DNA of 64,000 nt from Larix kaempferi (GCA_027924585.1 BSBM01000320.1:2361501-2425500); one strand, 5' to 3'; positions 9,881 through 22,776 are shown, counted from the first letter of the stretch. Numbers and translations: made by a program. The notes: generated by a model not told the origin, from the letters alone.

Positions 9881-10945
9881 CTTTAAATTATTGAAAGAAA
9901 CAATGAAATTTGAAATACTACCCGTGATGGAATTTGTTTGTAACATATAAGTATGATTTTGCAGTTTTCTAAAATAAAATTATGCTATAAACAACATAAA
10001 TATAGCATTTATCTCAGCACAACTAATTCTTTTTATCGAGAAAACAATGTGGCCAAGCTCTTTCAGTTCTTCCACAGTATGCATAGATCATTCTTAAATC
10101 AAAATAATAGGGAACCATATAAAACAAAAAGAATTCAACAGTGTTTTACTTAAACAATGTAGTCATATTTAAACTACTGAACCACTGAGTAGATAGTGTC
10201 TCTACGACATCCACACACAGCTACCATTCTACAGCAGGCAACCCTACATTGATTCTCAAAGAAAAAATGAGTAAACAAATAAAATATCATGATTGATTTG
10301 TATATTTAAAAAAGACAACCATTGCAATTTTGGCTCTAATCCACAGCCCCACAGCAAGCGATAAGATGATCTGAGAGGCATCTATAATTACAAGAACAGA
10401 ACTCCATGGTATTATTGATAATACTAGCCAATGACTCACCTCCAGTATTTGATGTGTCACCCTAGAGAATGGTCCATTTACAAGCCATGAACTATTATAT
10501 GAGACAACGGACTTGAAGCATCTTTGTGAGGTAGTGAAATGCTCGCAAATTATTTGTGTTTTTTTACGAGTGTCAGCATGCAGATGACATGTTTTTTGCG
10601 CACTAGAAAAATGTTTCACTTGCAAATCTTTTACATAGACAAATTAGTCTCAATTTTCAGCTTGAATTTGTAAGAAAAGACAATTTTCAATCGCAAATAT
10701 TTTAGAGCAGCAAATAAGTCTCAAAATTTTGAGCATGCAGCCATTTCTGTCTGGCAAAATTTTATTTCTGTAAATTTAATTTACATTTTAATTTTGTATC
10801 GGTTGAAATTGGTTATCCAATATATCATTTATATTATAATGGATGGCTTAATGGATTCCATTAAATCCCAGTTAATGTACGAACTTGGTAATGGCTAGGC
10901 GAGAGCAGCAACGCCCCAAATAGTAATTATGTTTTTAATCAACAA

Positions 10946-11548
10946 TCAAATTCTATGAAATCTACCAGTGGGAAGCGGTAGCGAGGATGTAGGTGGTGCA
11001 GTGGGGACTTGGGCAGCGGAGGCGGTGGTGGTGGTGGTGGTGGTGATGGGCCGTACGTAGCCGAAACGTGAATTAGAGGACGACGAAGGAGGACGTTGCT
11101 GCTGAATGGGGAGATTGTTATTTGTTCTTCTGTTAGAAGTTGCTCCGACTCTTCTGGAATTAGCTGGAGGCGGCTGCTGCATGGAACGGCTTGTGTTGTT
11201 GTTGTTGCGGTTCCACTTTGGGTGTTTCCTTTTGCGGGAGACGCTGATCTGTCGGGACCGGAGCATGGAGCCATTCAACTGGAGAGCTTTGTCTACGCTG
11301 TCCACATCTGAGAACTCCACGTACGCATATCCCATTGGGTTCCCGAACTCACTTGTGGGAATGGTAATGCGGTTTACTGTCCCGCAGCACTCAAAATGTG
11401 TCTTCACATCTTGTGCTCTGCACCAATAGTCAACATTGTCTACGTAAACTGAATATCGTTCGAATTCTCCATCTTCTCCTTCTTTAATACGTATCGCCTC
11501 CTCTTGCAAATGCAGCTTCTTCCCCGATTTCTCAGAATTCATGGCCAT
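10946..11548 (-). CDS. RRM protein, nuclear poly(A)-binding protein (PABN/PABPN1)-like, copy 1
   Basis: This uninterrupted 200-residue reading frame encodes one RNA-recognition motif. RNP2 (VYVDNV, residues 34-39) and RNP1 (MGYAYVEF, 72-79) are clear. The surrounding words NVDY, HFECCGTVNRITI, SVDKALQLN and RSRQISV match the RRM of nuclear poly(A)-binding proteins (plant PABN, animal PABPN1), which bind poly(A) tails in the nucleus and control tail length. Family-atypical points are Asp for the usual Gly in RNP2 and Met for the basic residue at the start of RNP1. A short acidic N-terminus (residues 15-30) stands where the family has a coiled coil. The tail, from about residue 113, is rich in Asn, Thr, Pro, Gln and Ser, with a run of seven Thr, instead of the family's Arg/Tyr-rich tail. 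The start is the first of two close Met codons (MAMNSEK). Known plant PABN genes have introns, so the lack of introns suggests a retrocopy or a truncated paralogue. Function is inferred; RRM assignment is firm. Confidence 0.85.
   Translation of the reverse strand: MAMNSEKSGKKLHLQEEAIRIKEGEDGEFERYSVYVDNVDYWCRAQDVKTHFECCGTVNRITIPTSEFGNPMGYAYVEFSDVDSVDKALQLNGSMLRSRQISVSRKRKHPKWNRNNNNTSRSMQQPPPANSRRVGATSNRRTNNNLPIQQQRPPSSSSNSRFGYVRPITTTTTTTASAAQVPTAPPTSSLPLPTGRFHRI
11024..11044. repeat. (GGT)7 microsatellite inside RRM gene, copy 1
   Basis: Seven GGT units on the plus strand read as seven ACC (Thr) codons in the RRM gene. The homologous tract has nine units in copy 2 and six in copy 3. Confidence 0.95.
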
Positions 11549-11690
11549 GTCGAGTTATTTACTATCACAGTTTTTCTTTTCCTTTAAGATCAACCAATCT
11601 AATCTCAGTCTCAGCGAAAACCGAAACCACCCAGTATTTTAAGATTTGTCGCTTCACGGATTGTCGCCAACATATAACCGCTTTGGGATA

Positions 11691-11762
11691 GTAATTATAT
11701 GGATCGATGCCTTATGGCTTTGGTTTAACGAGTGGTATTGTAATTATATGGATCAATGCTTT
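11691..11762. repeat. 49-bp-spaced direct repeat upstream of RRM gene, copy 1
   Basis: TAATTATATGGATC.ATGC occurs twice, 49 bp apart, within 215 bp upstream of the RRM start codon (gene on the minus strand). It could be promoter sequence, but no clear TATA box could be fixed. The counterparts are 35452-35523 and 59219-59290. Confidence 0.45.
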
Positions 11763-11801
11763 TGGCAAAGATGTGTATGGCCACCGTCGGCTAAACAAAA
11801 T

Positions 11802-11961
11802 TGAAACTGGACAATACAATAAAAGAAGACCCCGGCCATCATCTAAGGTTCCAATCATTCAAGACAAACTTTAAATCCAACTGAAACTGGACAATACAAT
11901 AAAAGAAGACCCCGGCCATCATCTAAGGTTCCAATCATTCAAGACAAACTTTAAATCCAAC
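11802..11961. repeat. 80-bp perfect tandem duplication, copy 1
   Basis: Two identical 80-bp units (11802-11881, 11882-11961) start TGAAACTGGACAATAC. The duplication is present in all three large units, so it predates them, yet the halves show no divergence. Confidence 0.92.
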
Positions 11962-12021
11962 TCTCACTCTTCACTTTTAACCAAATTTCCTTTGTCATTA
12001 ATGATTAGAGACCAAGGAATG

Positions 12022-12039
12022 GAATGTGAATGTGAATGT
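12022..12039. repeat. (GAATGT)3 hexamer repeat, copy 1
   Basis: Three hexamer units are present, as in copy 2 (35783-35800). Confidence 0.85.
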
Positions 12040-13303
12040 AGAATCTTTCTTAGAAGTACCACTAAAGACGAAAGGAGTGTGGAGGATACTTTGCAATGTG
12101 AGGGCAAAAAGTTAAAATTTGCTTACATATCTTCTATCAGACTTTGGTTTTTAAAACTATGTAGGAGGTACAAAATTAAAAGTTAAAAGTTGAAAGAATC
12201 TTTGTTCCATCACTTTATTTATTTAAATTTGTATAACTTTTGGAGATGTGGTTGTCATAAGATGGGATTTTAGCATTTTTATTTTTATTTTTATAGGAAA
12301 ATGAAGGCATTCTTGTTGCATACATTTCCAAACCTTATTTTGTCTTTAGCATTAGGACCTAAGTTTCTAAAGGAAAATTTTAACATTAGATCCTCTTTTC
12401 CATTTTTAGGAATTGTCTTATTAGGAGCATCCTCTTAGTGAAAAACCACCTAATTGCCCCTAGAATATCACTTGGGGTCAAAGACCCTAGAGAGAGAACA
12501 TGTGTCATGGTTGGAGACCTTCTTCATAGTGCTTGAGGCCTATAAGGTTCATTTTCCTATGCAAATCCCTTATTTTTCCTTCCAACCATGGCCGAGGTCC
12601 CTAGACCCATCACAGATGTCAAAAACCAATTAATGGAATCCATATCTCATATCCCACTTAGAGGACTCGTGTGTTGCTACATGGGCTCATTCAAGACACG
12701 TGAAGTTCATAAGATTCAACAATATTAGGAGGAAATTATTTTCCTTCACCAACCATGTTCAATGACCTATGACCCATCCTTACTGGGTAAAGCTCCAAAC
12801 GGCAGCCATATCCAACCTCCATGCGAGACAACCCCTATAGAGGGTTTGTTTTGCGGTTTGCAGGTCTTCTTCATGGCCATTGAACCAAAGAAATGGTGTC
12901 TACTACCTAAGGCCCAATTGTTTTCCTTTTCTAACTATAGAGTTAGATATATAGAAGGCCTTGATTTAAGGATTGAGCCCTTTGTTTCCCCTCTAACCAT
13001 GTTTAGACCTCAAAGACCATTTTCAATGCAAAAATCTTACTCATGGCACTTGTCTACCATGGCCTAGACAATGATTCATGGTGTGGTATCGAGACAAATT
13101 CTCGTTCACCACATGCGTTGTGGTTTAATCATGGTGCTTGTATCTCTCTAGTAGGATAGATATGTTGTTGTGGATCAATACCCAGGCCTTGAGGGTTTTA
13201 ACTTGGGAAACCCTCTTTCTCGTTTCTGCTGCCTCGCACTTGAATGTGAAAATTCAAAAGCTGGATATTAGAGATCAAAGTGCCATCATTTGGGTTTCCC
13301 TTC

Positions 13304-13927
13304 ATTCCTCAGAGAATGATGTGCAATTGTTTGGGGGTTTTGAGTTTCCATTGAATTTGATAAGAACACATTGGAAGCACAGCATTCCTCAGAGATTTAT
13401 GTGCAATTATTTGGGGGGTTTCGTTTTCCAAACAATTTGATGGGAAGACATTGGAAGCACAAACCATTTTTCCTCTGCCCCCTGTATTTCCTAGAACATT
13501 ACGAAGGGAGGCTTGCACATTTAATGATTATGAGTAAAAAAAAGGAGTCGAACATCAATTTCTTTAACTAGCTCTGCCTTTGTTGCTAGTGGAGCTACTC
13601 GCTTTGGTTCTACTCCTGCAGGAATTGGCTTTCTAACTGTTGCGGGGTCAACTCAATCAGCATCTTAGGGTTATCAGTCTTTACCTAGGTTGGAAACCCG
13701 GTGTTATCCATGGGAGGGCTCCTATATAGGGTTACATTAGGCAAAAGGCATGGTTTTGGACCGAAACGAGACTGGGGAGAATAATGTGAAATTTTTTTGG
13801 GTTTTGGTTTCCAAAGAATTTGACGGGAAGAGAGTGGAAGCAGTACAACGTTCCTCGGAGAATAATGTGCAACTATTTGAGGGTTCTGTGTTTCCAAATA
13901 ATTTGAGAGAAAGAGAGTGGAAGCATG
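13304..13927 (+). repeat. Degenerate ~80-bp repeat, four units in two pairs, copy 1
   Basis: Units start near 13304, 13384, 13769 and 13850, so the spacing is 80 and 81 bp within pairs. They share GAGAATAATGTGCAA, a TTTGGGGGTTT-like word, GTTTCCAAA.AATTTGA and GTGGAAGC. Translated, the units give related peptides of the form NVQLFGGF.FPNNL followed by WKH, but in different frames, so a coding past is possible but unproven. Confidence 0.65.
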
Positions 13928-15440
13928 GTGAAGGAGCAAGGGCATTAGTGTCGGGTACCTCGAATATAAGCTATGACTGGATTTTTTTCTCTCTTCTCTT
14001 AAATGTGTCTTGTTTAGTTTTTTTACTCCAATGCCATTTTTTTAATTCTTTTATATCTATGACAACTCATGTTGATTCACTTAATATCTTATACAATCAT
14101 ATACACGCTCTAAAATACATGTAATACAATCCATAATTTTAAGCATCGTTTATGACCTGTCATAGTTCATGTTCAGTAGTTTCACATACTGTATATTTGT
14201 ATGCAGTTTTAGAAAAATCCAACCCTGAATGTGAATGCGATTCTAACTGAGACCTATTGTGAGTTGGAACAATGGTATTCTTGGGTTTTTTAACCTATGT
14301 CCATTGCAGCTTTTCAACTCTTGCAAATTTAATTTAGAGCTTCTTTTTACCACTTCTCTCATGGGCCTTGGAAAGAAGCGTTTTGGCTCTTTCCAAGATC
14401 ATAGGAGGAGGCCCGAATTGTTTCATAATAAGGATAGTCGCCTAGATCAACGAGGAAAATGTAAGTAGCTTCCATTGTAGTAACAAAGTAGGAGCAGACA
14501 TAATTGCAATGAGGACAATGATTTCAACAATTGATGTGCTATTTAAGTTGCCGACAAATTCCTCCTTGAGCTTCTTGTGAGGATCGAGGCAGTCACTAGA
14601 GGACTTCATTGAAATATCATGAATATAGAATATTCTTCCACTCCAACGTGGAACATAATTCATTCTCTATATTTGACAAATACATGTGCTTTGTAATTAC
14701 ATTTTTTTCCTCGTATATGGGTGCCTCTCGGTACATTGAGCCATTTCTTCAAATCCATTCCTCTTAATAGTTTTGTATAGTATTGCAAATGGGTTTATTT
14801 GATTTAGTGATTTGTTGTAGCTCTCATTAGTATTAATTTTTCCAGATGGAATGTTAGATAGGTCAAAACGCGGTTTTCACACACCTGTCACAATGTTACC
14901 ATTTAAAGATGGAAAATCAGAATAAGTTGAAAACTACAATATCAAATCCTTCTGTCAAAGTTTATGCTAGAGAATTCACACAATACAGATTTAACTATTC
15001 TTGAAAAGTTATCGCCACAAGCTAAAATATCAAAAAACCTTGCAGATGTGCTAACAATTAGTATTTTCTAGAAGTTACAAATTTCTTTGCTAGTAATATC
15101 TTGCTTAGCAATAGATTTCTCTCATTCAATTCAACTCTTCTCTGATGGGTTCCCTACTTTAAATATCTATCTCTTCTCCTGCAAGATCTACTTAAACAGT
15201 TGTGGTTGTAGATTTCATCCAAATTTTCATGTGTAGGGTTTGCGTATTTCTTTTTTTTTACATTTCATGCATGGCACTAGGCTTTGAAATCCTCCTTATT
15301 GTGGACGGTTCGTGCAAATAGAGACCCACAGTGGCTTCAATGTTGGCATAATTTGGCAGGTGGTTTGGCCATTGGACGGTTTATTTTTATTGGTCATGGC
15401 CGGGACTAGTGACCGAATCCTTTCCTACCAACCCAAACAT

Positions 15441-15603
15441 AGATTAATTCTCATACTTATTAGATTACCTATTAACAATTCATTCTCATCCCGTCCTTAT
15501 CGAAAAAAAGAGTCATTATAATAGATTAATTCTCATACTTATTAGATTTCCTATTAAAAGGTCATTCTCATCCTGGCCTTATCGAAAAAAGAGTCATTAT
15601 AAT
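15441..15603. repeat. 82-bp tandem duplication, copy 1
   Basis: Two units start AGATTAATTCTCATACTTAT at 15441 and 15523 and end AAAGAGTCATTATAAT. A few substitutions separate them. The counterparts are 39202-39364 and 62982-63145. Confidence 0.85.
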
Positions 15604-18600
15604 ACTTACCTTCTCGATGAGGTAGTCTTTAGAAGGACTGATTGACCGATATGTTATATATGTTGTCATAAAGTCTTGTCTTTTCTAGCACTAGTGGCTA
15701 ATTGGATGGATTCATTGATTAGGAAAGTGACAAGTGAAAGCTATGTTATATTTCATCAGAAGCGAAGTATTCTTTCCTTTCTGTCTTTGTGCCTTTTGAA
15801 AAACGGCAATAAGGTATTTCCTCACGGGCGATAGCGATGTAATCTTTATTATTCCTGGTGAGTGGTAGTAATGTCGGCTCTCCCGATGAGCAACGTGTTA
15901 CGGTTTAGTTGACTAACGGTTCTAAATAATATTGGGTCACCAGTAAAAATGGATAGGTTAATACACAGTAACATCACTTATTCCCAACGCAGGCTTTCCA
16001 AAGAATGGTGTGAGCTACACCAACTACATGCACACTGAATCACATGGACATTGTATGCGCTATGCGTAGTCTTCTATGTAATATTTATTACTCTAGATAT
16101 ATGATCCTTTAATGAATAGAAGGAAGATTAAAGAGAATCAAGATTTAAAGGAAATACCAAAATGACCTTATGTATTGTGACAACATCTCCACCATACTTA
16201 CTAGATAGTAAATACCTCGCTACTCTAGATGCAACAATGATCCACCAATAATTAACAGTCAACAATGATTATGTAATCAATCTTCCAATTGTCAATGATG
16301 AATGTTATTCTTGGAGGAATATGATATTTATAGCCCATGTTTGACAATGTTTTCACCGTGATAGAGCTATTTGAGATTTGCGATTTATCTGAGAGAACTA
16401 GCATAAATCCCTTCTTCAATGAACTAGTGCATGCGATTTTTCTTGATAACTATTGTTTAATCTAATGATTGTTACCTTTCTTTTGTTATACAACGATAAC
16501 AGTATTGATGACACCTTCCATAGGTTTTGCCAATAGATGGTGTGAAAACCGTAGCATATATTCTTTAGACCGATTCAACAAAGTTGAACATGTACCTCTG
16601 GAGGATCCCGGACTACCTCACATTCATGTGTTAGTTAACTCTTCCGGATGAGGGACTGGTCTATCAATCTGGTACATATTTACCCGTGTTTAAAATTATT
16701 TTCGTTGGCATCGTTAAATATGGAATTAGTTTCTCATGTGCGTTCCATTTCTTGTTTTCCTTCGCTTTAATAACTTGTGTCGGAATTCTAAACAGCTATT
16801 TTCTTGACAAGTTTATTTTAAATCCAGTGATCATTTTCCTTTTGGCTTTTATCCTATGCTTTTTATCATGTAAGTGCTGCAAAATTCTCTGATTTTTCTT
16901 GATTTTTTCAGGCTGTGAGGTTTCCATCATCAATTTCCTTAATTCAATGAAGTTTTGTTTCTAATATGTAACTCTCGGATACATGTAGACGAATCTCCTT
17001 GATCGAGCAATAAAGATGGTGGAATCCACTTAAGCTAGCTGTCTAACTCAAACCAATAATAAACTAAGTGCGCGCAGTTTCAAAGATAAAATAAATATAG
17101 AATGATGGAAGTAAATAACAAGATTTAACTATTTTCTTTAAGAAATATTGTGAAGAGGGAGTCTGCTTTACTAGGGAGACTCTCACTCAATCACTCTAAG
17201 TTTTCTTTGAAGGTCTCCACCTCCACAGCAATGGTTTTTTATAAATATCTCTAAGAATATATGCTTCTTTGCTTGGACTTCATGACCTACACTGTGATTC
17301 CAGACCAAAAGAAAGTGATACTTCTCACGCATGCATAAAGCTTTAGATCCTCTAGTTTTTTTAAGAAATGCTACACTCACAGCTTGTGGTTCAATCTCAA
17401 GTCTTTAAATTTGGCACGCACATATTCTTCTCTAACTATGGTAGCTTCATGATGGGTTAAATACTCAATTAATGGATTTTCATTTTCAATCTAATACCAC
17501 AATCCAAATCTCTCCCCAATTTGTCAAAGACTAAATGTTTAACCCTTGATTGGCTACAACTGCAACGCTTGGTGTTGGATTAGTGATAAGCTTGCTAGGA
17601 TTCTTCTGAGTTTTTCATTAATTTCAATCACTTGGGATACAATTTTCCAAGCTATTTCTAATAGGTTATTTCCTCTCAATTAGCAACATAAATGGATTAG
17701 TCATTGGATAAACTTTGGAAACATCTCAATCTATCTATTCAATAATAAATTAGCATTTTCACCAAGCTACATATCCAAATCCAAATCCCTAAATCTAAAG
17801 AATCAATGGTTTTGAAGTTTAATTCAATATTATTAGATACTTTTAGAAATGATGATGCATAATTTGAGCACCGCACTAAAAAAAGTGTTCATATGTGACT
17901 TGATTATATGGAATACAAATTGGACAAGAGCTTCCATTTCCCCTATTTTACTTCTTCCCTCGGTATTCCCCATGCTTTCAAACCTCACCTTGCTACCATA
18001 CCTACTCATCCTCTTTCTTCTTCTTCCATTATTCCTTCATCCTCACTTTTTGTATAGTGGTGTCACTATTGTAAGACACATTCCCATTCTTCTACACAAT
18101 GTTGGGTGGTGATAAAACACTAGACCACCACTAAAGCCTTATATGTTTACCAACAATTTGCACAATATTTAAACCAAACTCTACCCTTTAACCCCATATT
18201 GACTCCAACAACATCTCTCTTTTGAACCCTACCTACCCCAAGCCCACTCAGATCTTGATGTCTCATGATTACTTTCCAGCTCATCATGAAATATTATTTA
18301 CCTATAACTATCACATTATCACAACCCTATTTTGTTATAATGGAAAACATAATAATCTTCTCTTCACCACCTTGGTCAACTCTTTCCAGGTTCAAAAAAC
18401 AATCCATGTATACCCTTGTCACCCTCGTGAGGCTAAAGATGAAGGATCCTAATTTTGGCTAGACAAAAATGTGCCATTGTTTCTTTTCATGGCATGATTG
18501 ATTATGAAATTATGAATCTTCATAGTTTTGATTTAACTATCATTATACCATATAAACATAAGCGCAGCACCATCTAAAATGCTCCTCCCAATATATATAT

Positions 18601-19418
18601 CAATGCTCCATTTCCAAGCTTCCTAATGACCTGGCAAGTTTCAAATCTTGCGTGATTCTTTTTTCTGTGGAAATGTTTCCCTTGAGCATGGTCTGGAAAT
18701 ACGCTAGAGAGACTTGAATCCTGGTGGAGGCAATAGTAGTTCCCCACATTCACGTCCTTGCTATCACCAACCACCTCCCTACATTCACTGACCTATCAAG
18801 CCACTATTGACAGCTTGTTGTTTTGAGTGGGTAGTGTTCAAGGATAAAACCTAACTCCATGCTAGGTATTAATGTTGTCATGGGTTGGTAGTTTTACACT
18901 ACATCTGTTGCTAAGGAATTTTCAATGATCATAGTGTATATGTTTACAGTGACCCTGATAAGTTAATTTTATTACTTCATAACAAATAACCACAAAAGTA
19001 GGTCAAGAAGACTAAGGGAGTACATCCAACATGGGTACAAAGTCAGAGCACAAGAACAAATCTTAGATCAACAATTTTTTTAGCTAAAAGTTAAATGTCT
19101 AGCTAGCTAAGGGAATATATAAAATATGGTGCAAGTACCAGAAGGATGCTAGAAACTAAAATGTCTTGGTGTTGCATCAAAGAGAGGATGTCAAATCCTA
19201 TTGGAATTGGTTTCTAAGGACGAGGGAGAGAACTATGAATCAATTTCCTCATGGAATTCATGAATGACTATGAAAGCGCCAATGCACTGGGGGATGATAT
19301 CCTCTCAGGAGTTGTCATGGATGAGAGCTATGGATTCTCTATCCGGTGGAGATCGAAAGAGTGAGGAAGTCCATGTAATATCCCAACTTTTTGACTAACT
19401 ATGTTATGATGTTATATT

Positions 19419-20011
19419 GGGCTACGACCCCAGCATATGTGATTTATTATTGGGCATAAGCCGTAGCATGTTTTGATCTATGTTCTCATGAGTTGATATA
19501 TATTGGGCAGGTACTTTGATTGTTTCATTTTTTATTATATACTGGGCAGGAAAACCCGAATGGATAAACTTATGTTGTGATTCAGTTACAATTATGATAT
19601 ACTGAGATTTTTATGTTACCTTATACTGCACGCAGAGTATGATTCACATGGATGATTATTTAGTGTGTTGAGCGTGGACTCAGAAACACACGAATGACCT
19701 ATATACTGGGCCTAAGCCCTGATGTATTTAGAGGATTCTTATTTCGTACTGGGCCTAATCCCCGATGTACGTTGAGTGTTGGGCATAAGCCCTGGAGCAC
19801 TCCAAGCTTGAAAGAAAATGAATACCGGATCCGAGGCCACTTAAATATCCTAGATGTGCCTCACAACCACATTCTATCTCTAGTGTTGAGCAGAGGCTCT
19901 GGAATTGCACTAACGTAACGCCCATGTGAGAGTGTTGAGTTAAAAGGCTCTGAAGAGCACTCGGGGTTACTAGATCTCAAGTGTTGAGTCGGGAGGACTC
20001 TGAATATCACT
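19419..20011 (+). other. Hairpin array in LTR-B, copy 1
   Basis: This is the equivalent array in the independent LTR-B insertion. The five 3'-most units are nearly identical to those in LTR-A: GAG/CTC within GTGTT/AACAC, GGGC/GCCC within AGTG/CACT, GAGC/GCTC within TAGTG/CACTA, GAG/CTC within GAGTG/CACTC, and GAGTC/GACTC. Most differences fall in loops, although the outermost pair of the last unit is lost and some 5' units are decayed (for example GGGC opposite a changed arm near 19451). Confidence 0.7.
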
Positions 20012-22515
20012 CATGTGTTTTATCACAACTATTCGACTTGATTAAATAAATCTTATTATCATCAAATACTGCGGGAACTACCATGTTAAAACGAGGGAAT
20101 CTGACATGCAAAGGGAGATACTAGAGGTGCCTTTACCAGCTTACCGAAACCGTCCAAAGAAGTGGACCCTTTCCTTAAAAAGAATGAAAAGAAGCATCAT
20201 GTGAAACAAAATGCTTAAGGACCACAAAGCTAAGTATTATTATTTAGGAGTTTCAATGTATAATATTGTTATTTGTTATATATATACTTATGCATAAGTG
20301 GGATGCCACTTACTAATTATTATTTATTAATATTTAGATAGAATTGTAATTTTTATATTATTATTATTATAAAAAGATTAAAGATCAAAAACACTTTAGT
20401 AAAACAAAGTTGAGAAGTCCTAGCTCCAAAAGTAACTAGCAGTTAAATAAACAAATACTCTTTTATAATTTAAAATTATTTTAAAGAAACCAGTGAATTC
20501 CAACAGTCCTAATTCAAGATATGTCCAACTTAAGGAGGACAGACCCCGAAGTTTGGGGGATCTTTTCTTTTAGTATTGTGATGTCAAGAGAAACTCTCTG
20601 TTCCAAGAAGTGAACCTCCCCACATCAATTTTCTAGATCTGAACCGGCTACATAGCTAAGGCCTCTACCTCTCAGTTTGCATGTTAGAACCAGCTCGGGG
20701 GGATTCATAATGAACCAGGAACGGTTGTAGAATCATGGTTGGGTGGAGCGTGGTAGTCCCAAATTCATCCATTTCAATATCGATTATCAGGTCAGCTAAG
20801 GGTTCAGCAGTTTTTCATTAACTAGTTGGCTGAGTGTGCAGGTCATTACAAGCAGGAGCAAGCTACAGGAATAAGCAGGTATGAAAATCCTATAAGACCT
20901 TCAAACTGATTATTTTCTCTTCTGAATGGTATGTTAAATAGCATTGTTCTCTATATCAAAATTTAAATTCAAGATCCGCCCAGAATCCCAAGGCATTGCC
21001 TAGCAGGTATAGCCAGCTAGCCTTTGCTAGTCAAACACAATTTTACACTTCTAAAGTTTGGGGATTGTGAAGCATTGTTTTAATTATTAAATCTAGGTTT
21101 TTATTTCCTTCTTATCTGTCAATAGATTTTTGAGTTAAATTGTAGCATGTCCATCTAACTACTAAAATCGATTTTCTTTTAGCATAAATGTTGGTCACTT
21201 TATTAAACGATTTAGAAACTAAGATCCCCAAACTTAGCAAACATAGTCATTACATAAATCTGGTAGAAACGAGTCTGTAGGGCTTAACCCTAGCATTTTT
21301 CTTCCTTTTTTGTTTTATTTACATTTTCTTTCCAAAGCAATTGCTCTCAAACCACGACGACGTTACACAGAAAACAAGACTGATATATATCCACTACCGA
21401 TCTAAATAGTTCTTTCTTTTTCTTTTTAGAAACCATACATCTACCACATTTAAAACGAAGACAGCAGATAGGACAGAGATCGTTACATACTCATACACAC
21501 TTTTCTTTTCCAATGAAAAACAAGCATCATACTTAGCTATCGCTACCAATCATCACCCTAGCACATCGAGGAGACATAGAACTCTTACGAACACACAGAC
21601 CCTAGTATTCTATCAAAACAAGAATAAATGCCAATAAGTATGCAGTACAAATAGACGGTGATTTAAAGTGCTGGAAAGTTACAAACGCAGACGCCTATCG
21701 AAAACAGAGGTCAAGGGTCGAATCCCATGGTCTTCTCACGCCCAAAACTTGTAAGTATTTTTCCTACAGGATTCATTATTTCCAACCAAAAATAAAATGC
21801 TGCGTACAGCTCTTGAAACCCTCTCCACACAAATGTCCACTCTACCAACGCAGACAGTAAGTGAATCGAGACCATCTTACTCAAACCCTACCCACATTAC
21901 CAAATTGGATGTGCAGAGAACCTCAGTCGATCTCCTATGTTTCCAACAAGCAACTCATCGTATGCACAGAAATATCATAGCACTATTTCAACTCAGTTAG
22001 CAAGCAAATTAAAACCAACACACAAATCCTAGCTACGTTTGCCAAACTGAAGGCGCCAAAGACATTTTATCATTCAGAAATTTGGAACAACAGTTATAAA
22101 TTTCCCAGAAACTCCATAATTTTAGAATCGAACCAGTACAGACTTAGAGTTTTGTACTCACACGGGAAAACGTATAGAATTTTACCATTTTGAAAACCAT
22201 TACAACCATACATCTCAAATAGGAGTCATGTCCTCTTTTCCAGAAACAAAATAGCATTTACATTGTTCAGAAATTAGAAATGTTGAGCAACAAAAATAGA
22301 CCCGGATTCATAATCGATTTTTACATCACAGTCCCAACTGCGTATTCAGCTTTAAATTGCATTGAAACCCACATTTCCCTAGTCCATCCATTAAGCAACC
22401 AACAGACTTCCAGAAGTGATTCAGTAAAGCCAATGGCTTACGGGAGTCTCTTTCCTAAACCAGGACAAGACGCATACAGCCATCATCAGAGGTGCGAGAG
22501 GTAGGGCAACGAGTG

Positions 22516-22532
22516 GGTAAGCTGGACTTACC
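22516..22532 (+). other. Short palindrome GGTAAG/CTTACC in LTR-B
   Basis: This is the counterpart of 5960-5976. One loop base differs and the arms are identical. The copy 2 equivalent is 46278-46294. Confidence 0.5.
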
Positions 22533-22742
22533 AATACCCTAGCCACGCCTACAGCACCAGGAGCCATCGCAGCTTCCATACCAAATCATTTTATCACCTG
22601 CCATTACAACACGTTTCACTAGTTAGTCAACCCTACGATTTCGAATCAAAAGCAGAAAGGTAAAATCTCAACACAGTCGAGTCTTTTCTTACCTGTTAGA
22701 AGTATTACATCCACAAAACAGTCGAGCTCCATAGACGCTAAG

Positions 22743-22776
22743 TGCACTGACCACGAGCATTGCTCGGGTCAGGGCA
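22743..22776 (+). other. Conserved hairpin in LTR-B, copy 1
   Basis: Arms TGC, CTGACC and CGAGC pair with GCTCG, GGTCAG and GCA. This is the counterpart of 6191-6224 with one base pair exchanged. Confidence 0.65.

Larger units (their letters stand above)
7151..10945. other. Intergenic region between LTR-A and RRM gene, copy 1
   Basis: Apart from the CACTA-like flank and the small repeats listed, I see no gene. A CpG-rich patch (8699-8722) with GCGCC/GGCGC arms stands out in the AT-rich background. A 112-codon minus-strand open frame (10287-10625) lies about 300 bp past the RRM stop. It is the same length in all copies with a Leu/Ser difference and matches nothing I recognise. The counterparts are 30906-34700 and 54680-58476. 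Confidence 0.5.
11549..19368. other. Long region without recognised genes between RRM gene and LTR-B, copy 1
   Basis: The region holds the short repeats listed and otherwise unassigned AT-rich DNA. Open frames such as 13750-14124, 14259-14468, 16469-16651 and 17849-18112 show no family motif. The counterparts are 35310-43130 and 59077-64000 (the latter cut by the window end). A 65-codon frame at 42963-43160 is open only in copy 2, because a stop codon of copy 1 (TGA at 19261-19263) is a TCA codon there. This argues that such frames are chance. Confidence 0.5.

Noticed and set aside
10287-10625. 112-codon open frame on the minus strand just past the RRM gene
   Set aside because: It has no recognisable domain, and its conservation among copies is no greater than that of the surrounding non-coding DNA.
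10939-11274. Pro-rich open frame overlapping the RRM gene
   Set aside because: It is an alternate-frame shadow of the RRM gene; its proline run is the GGT tract read in another frame.
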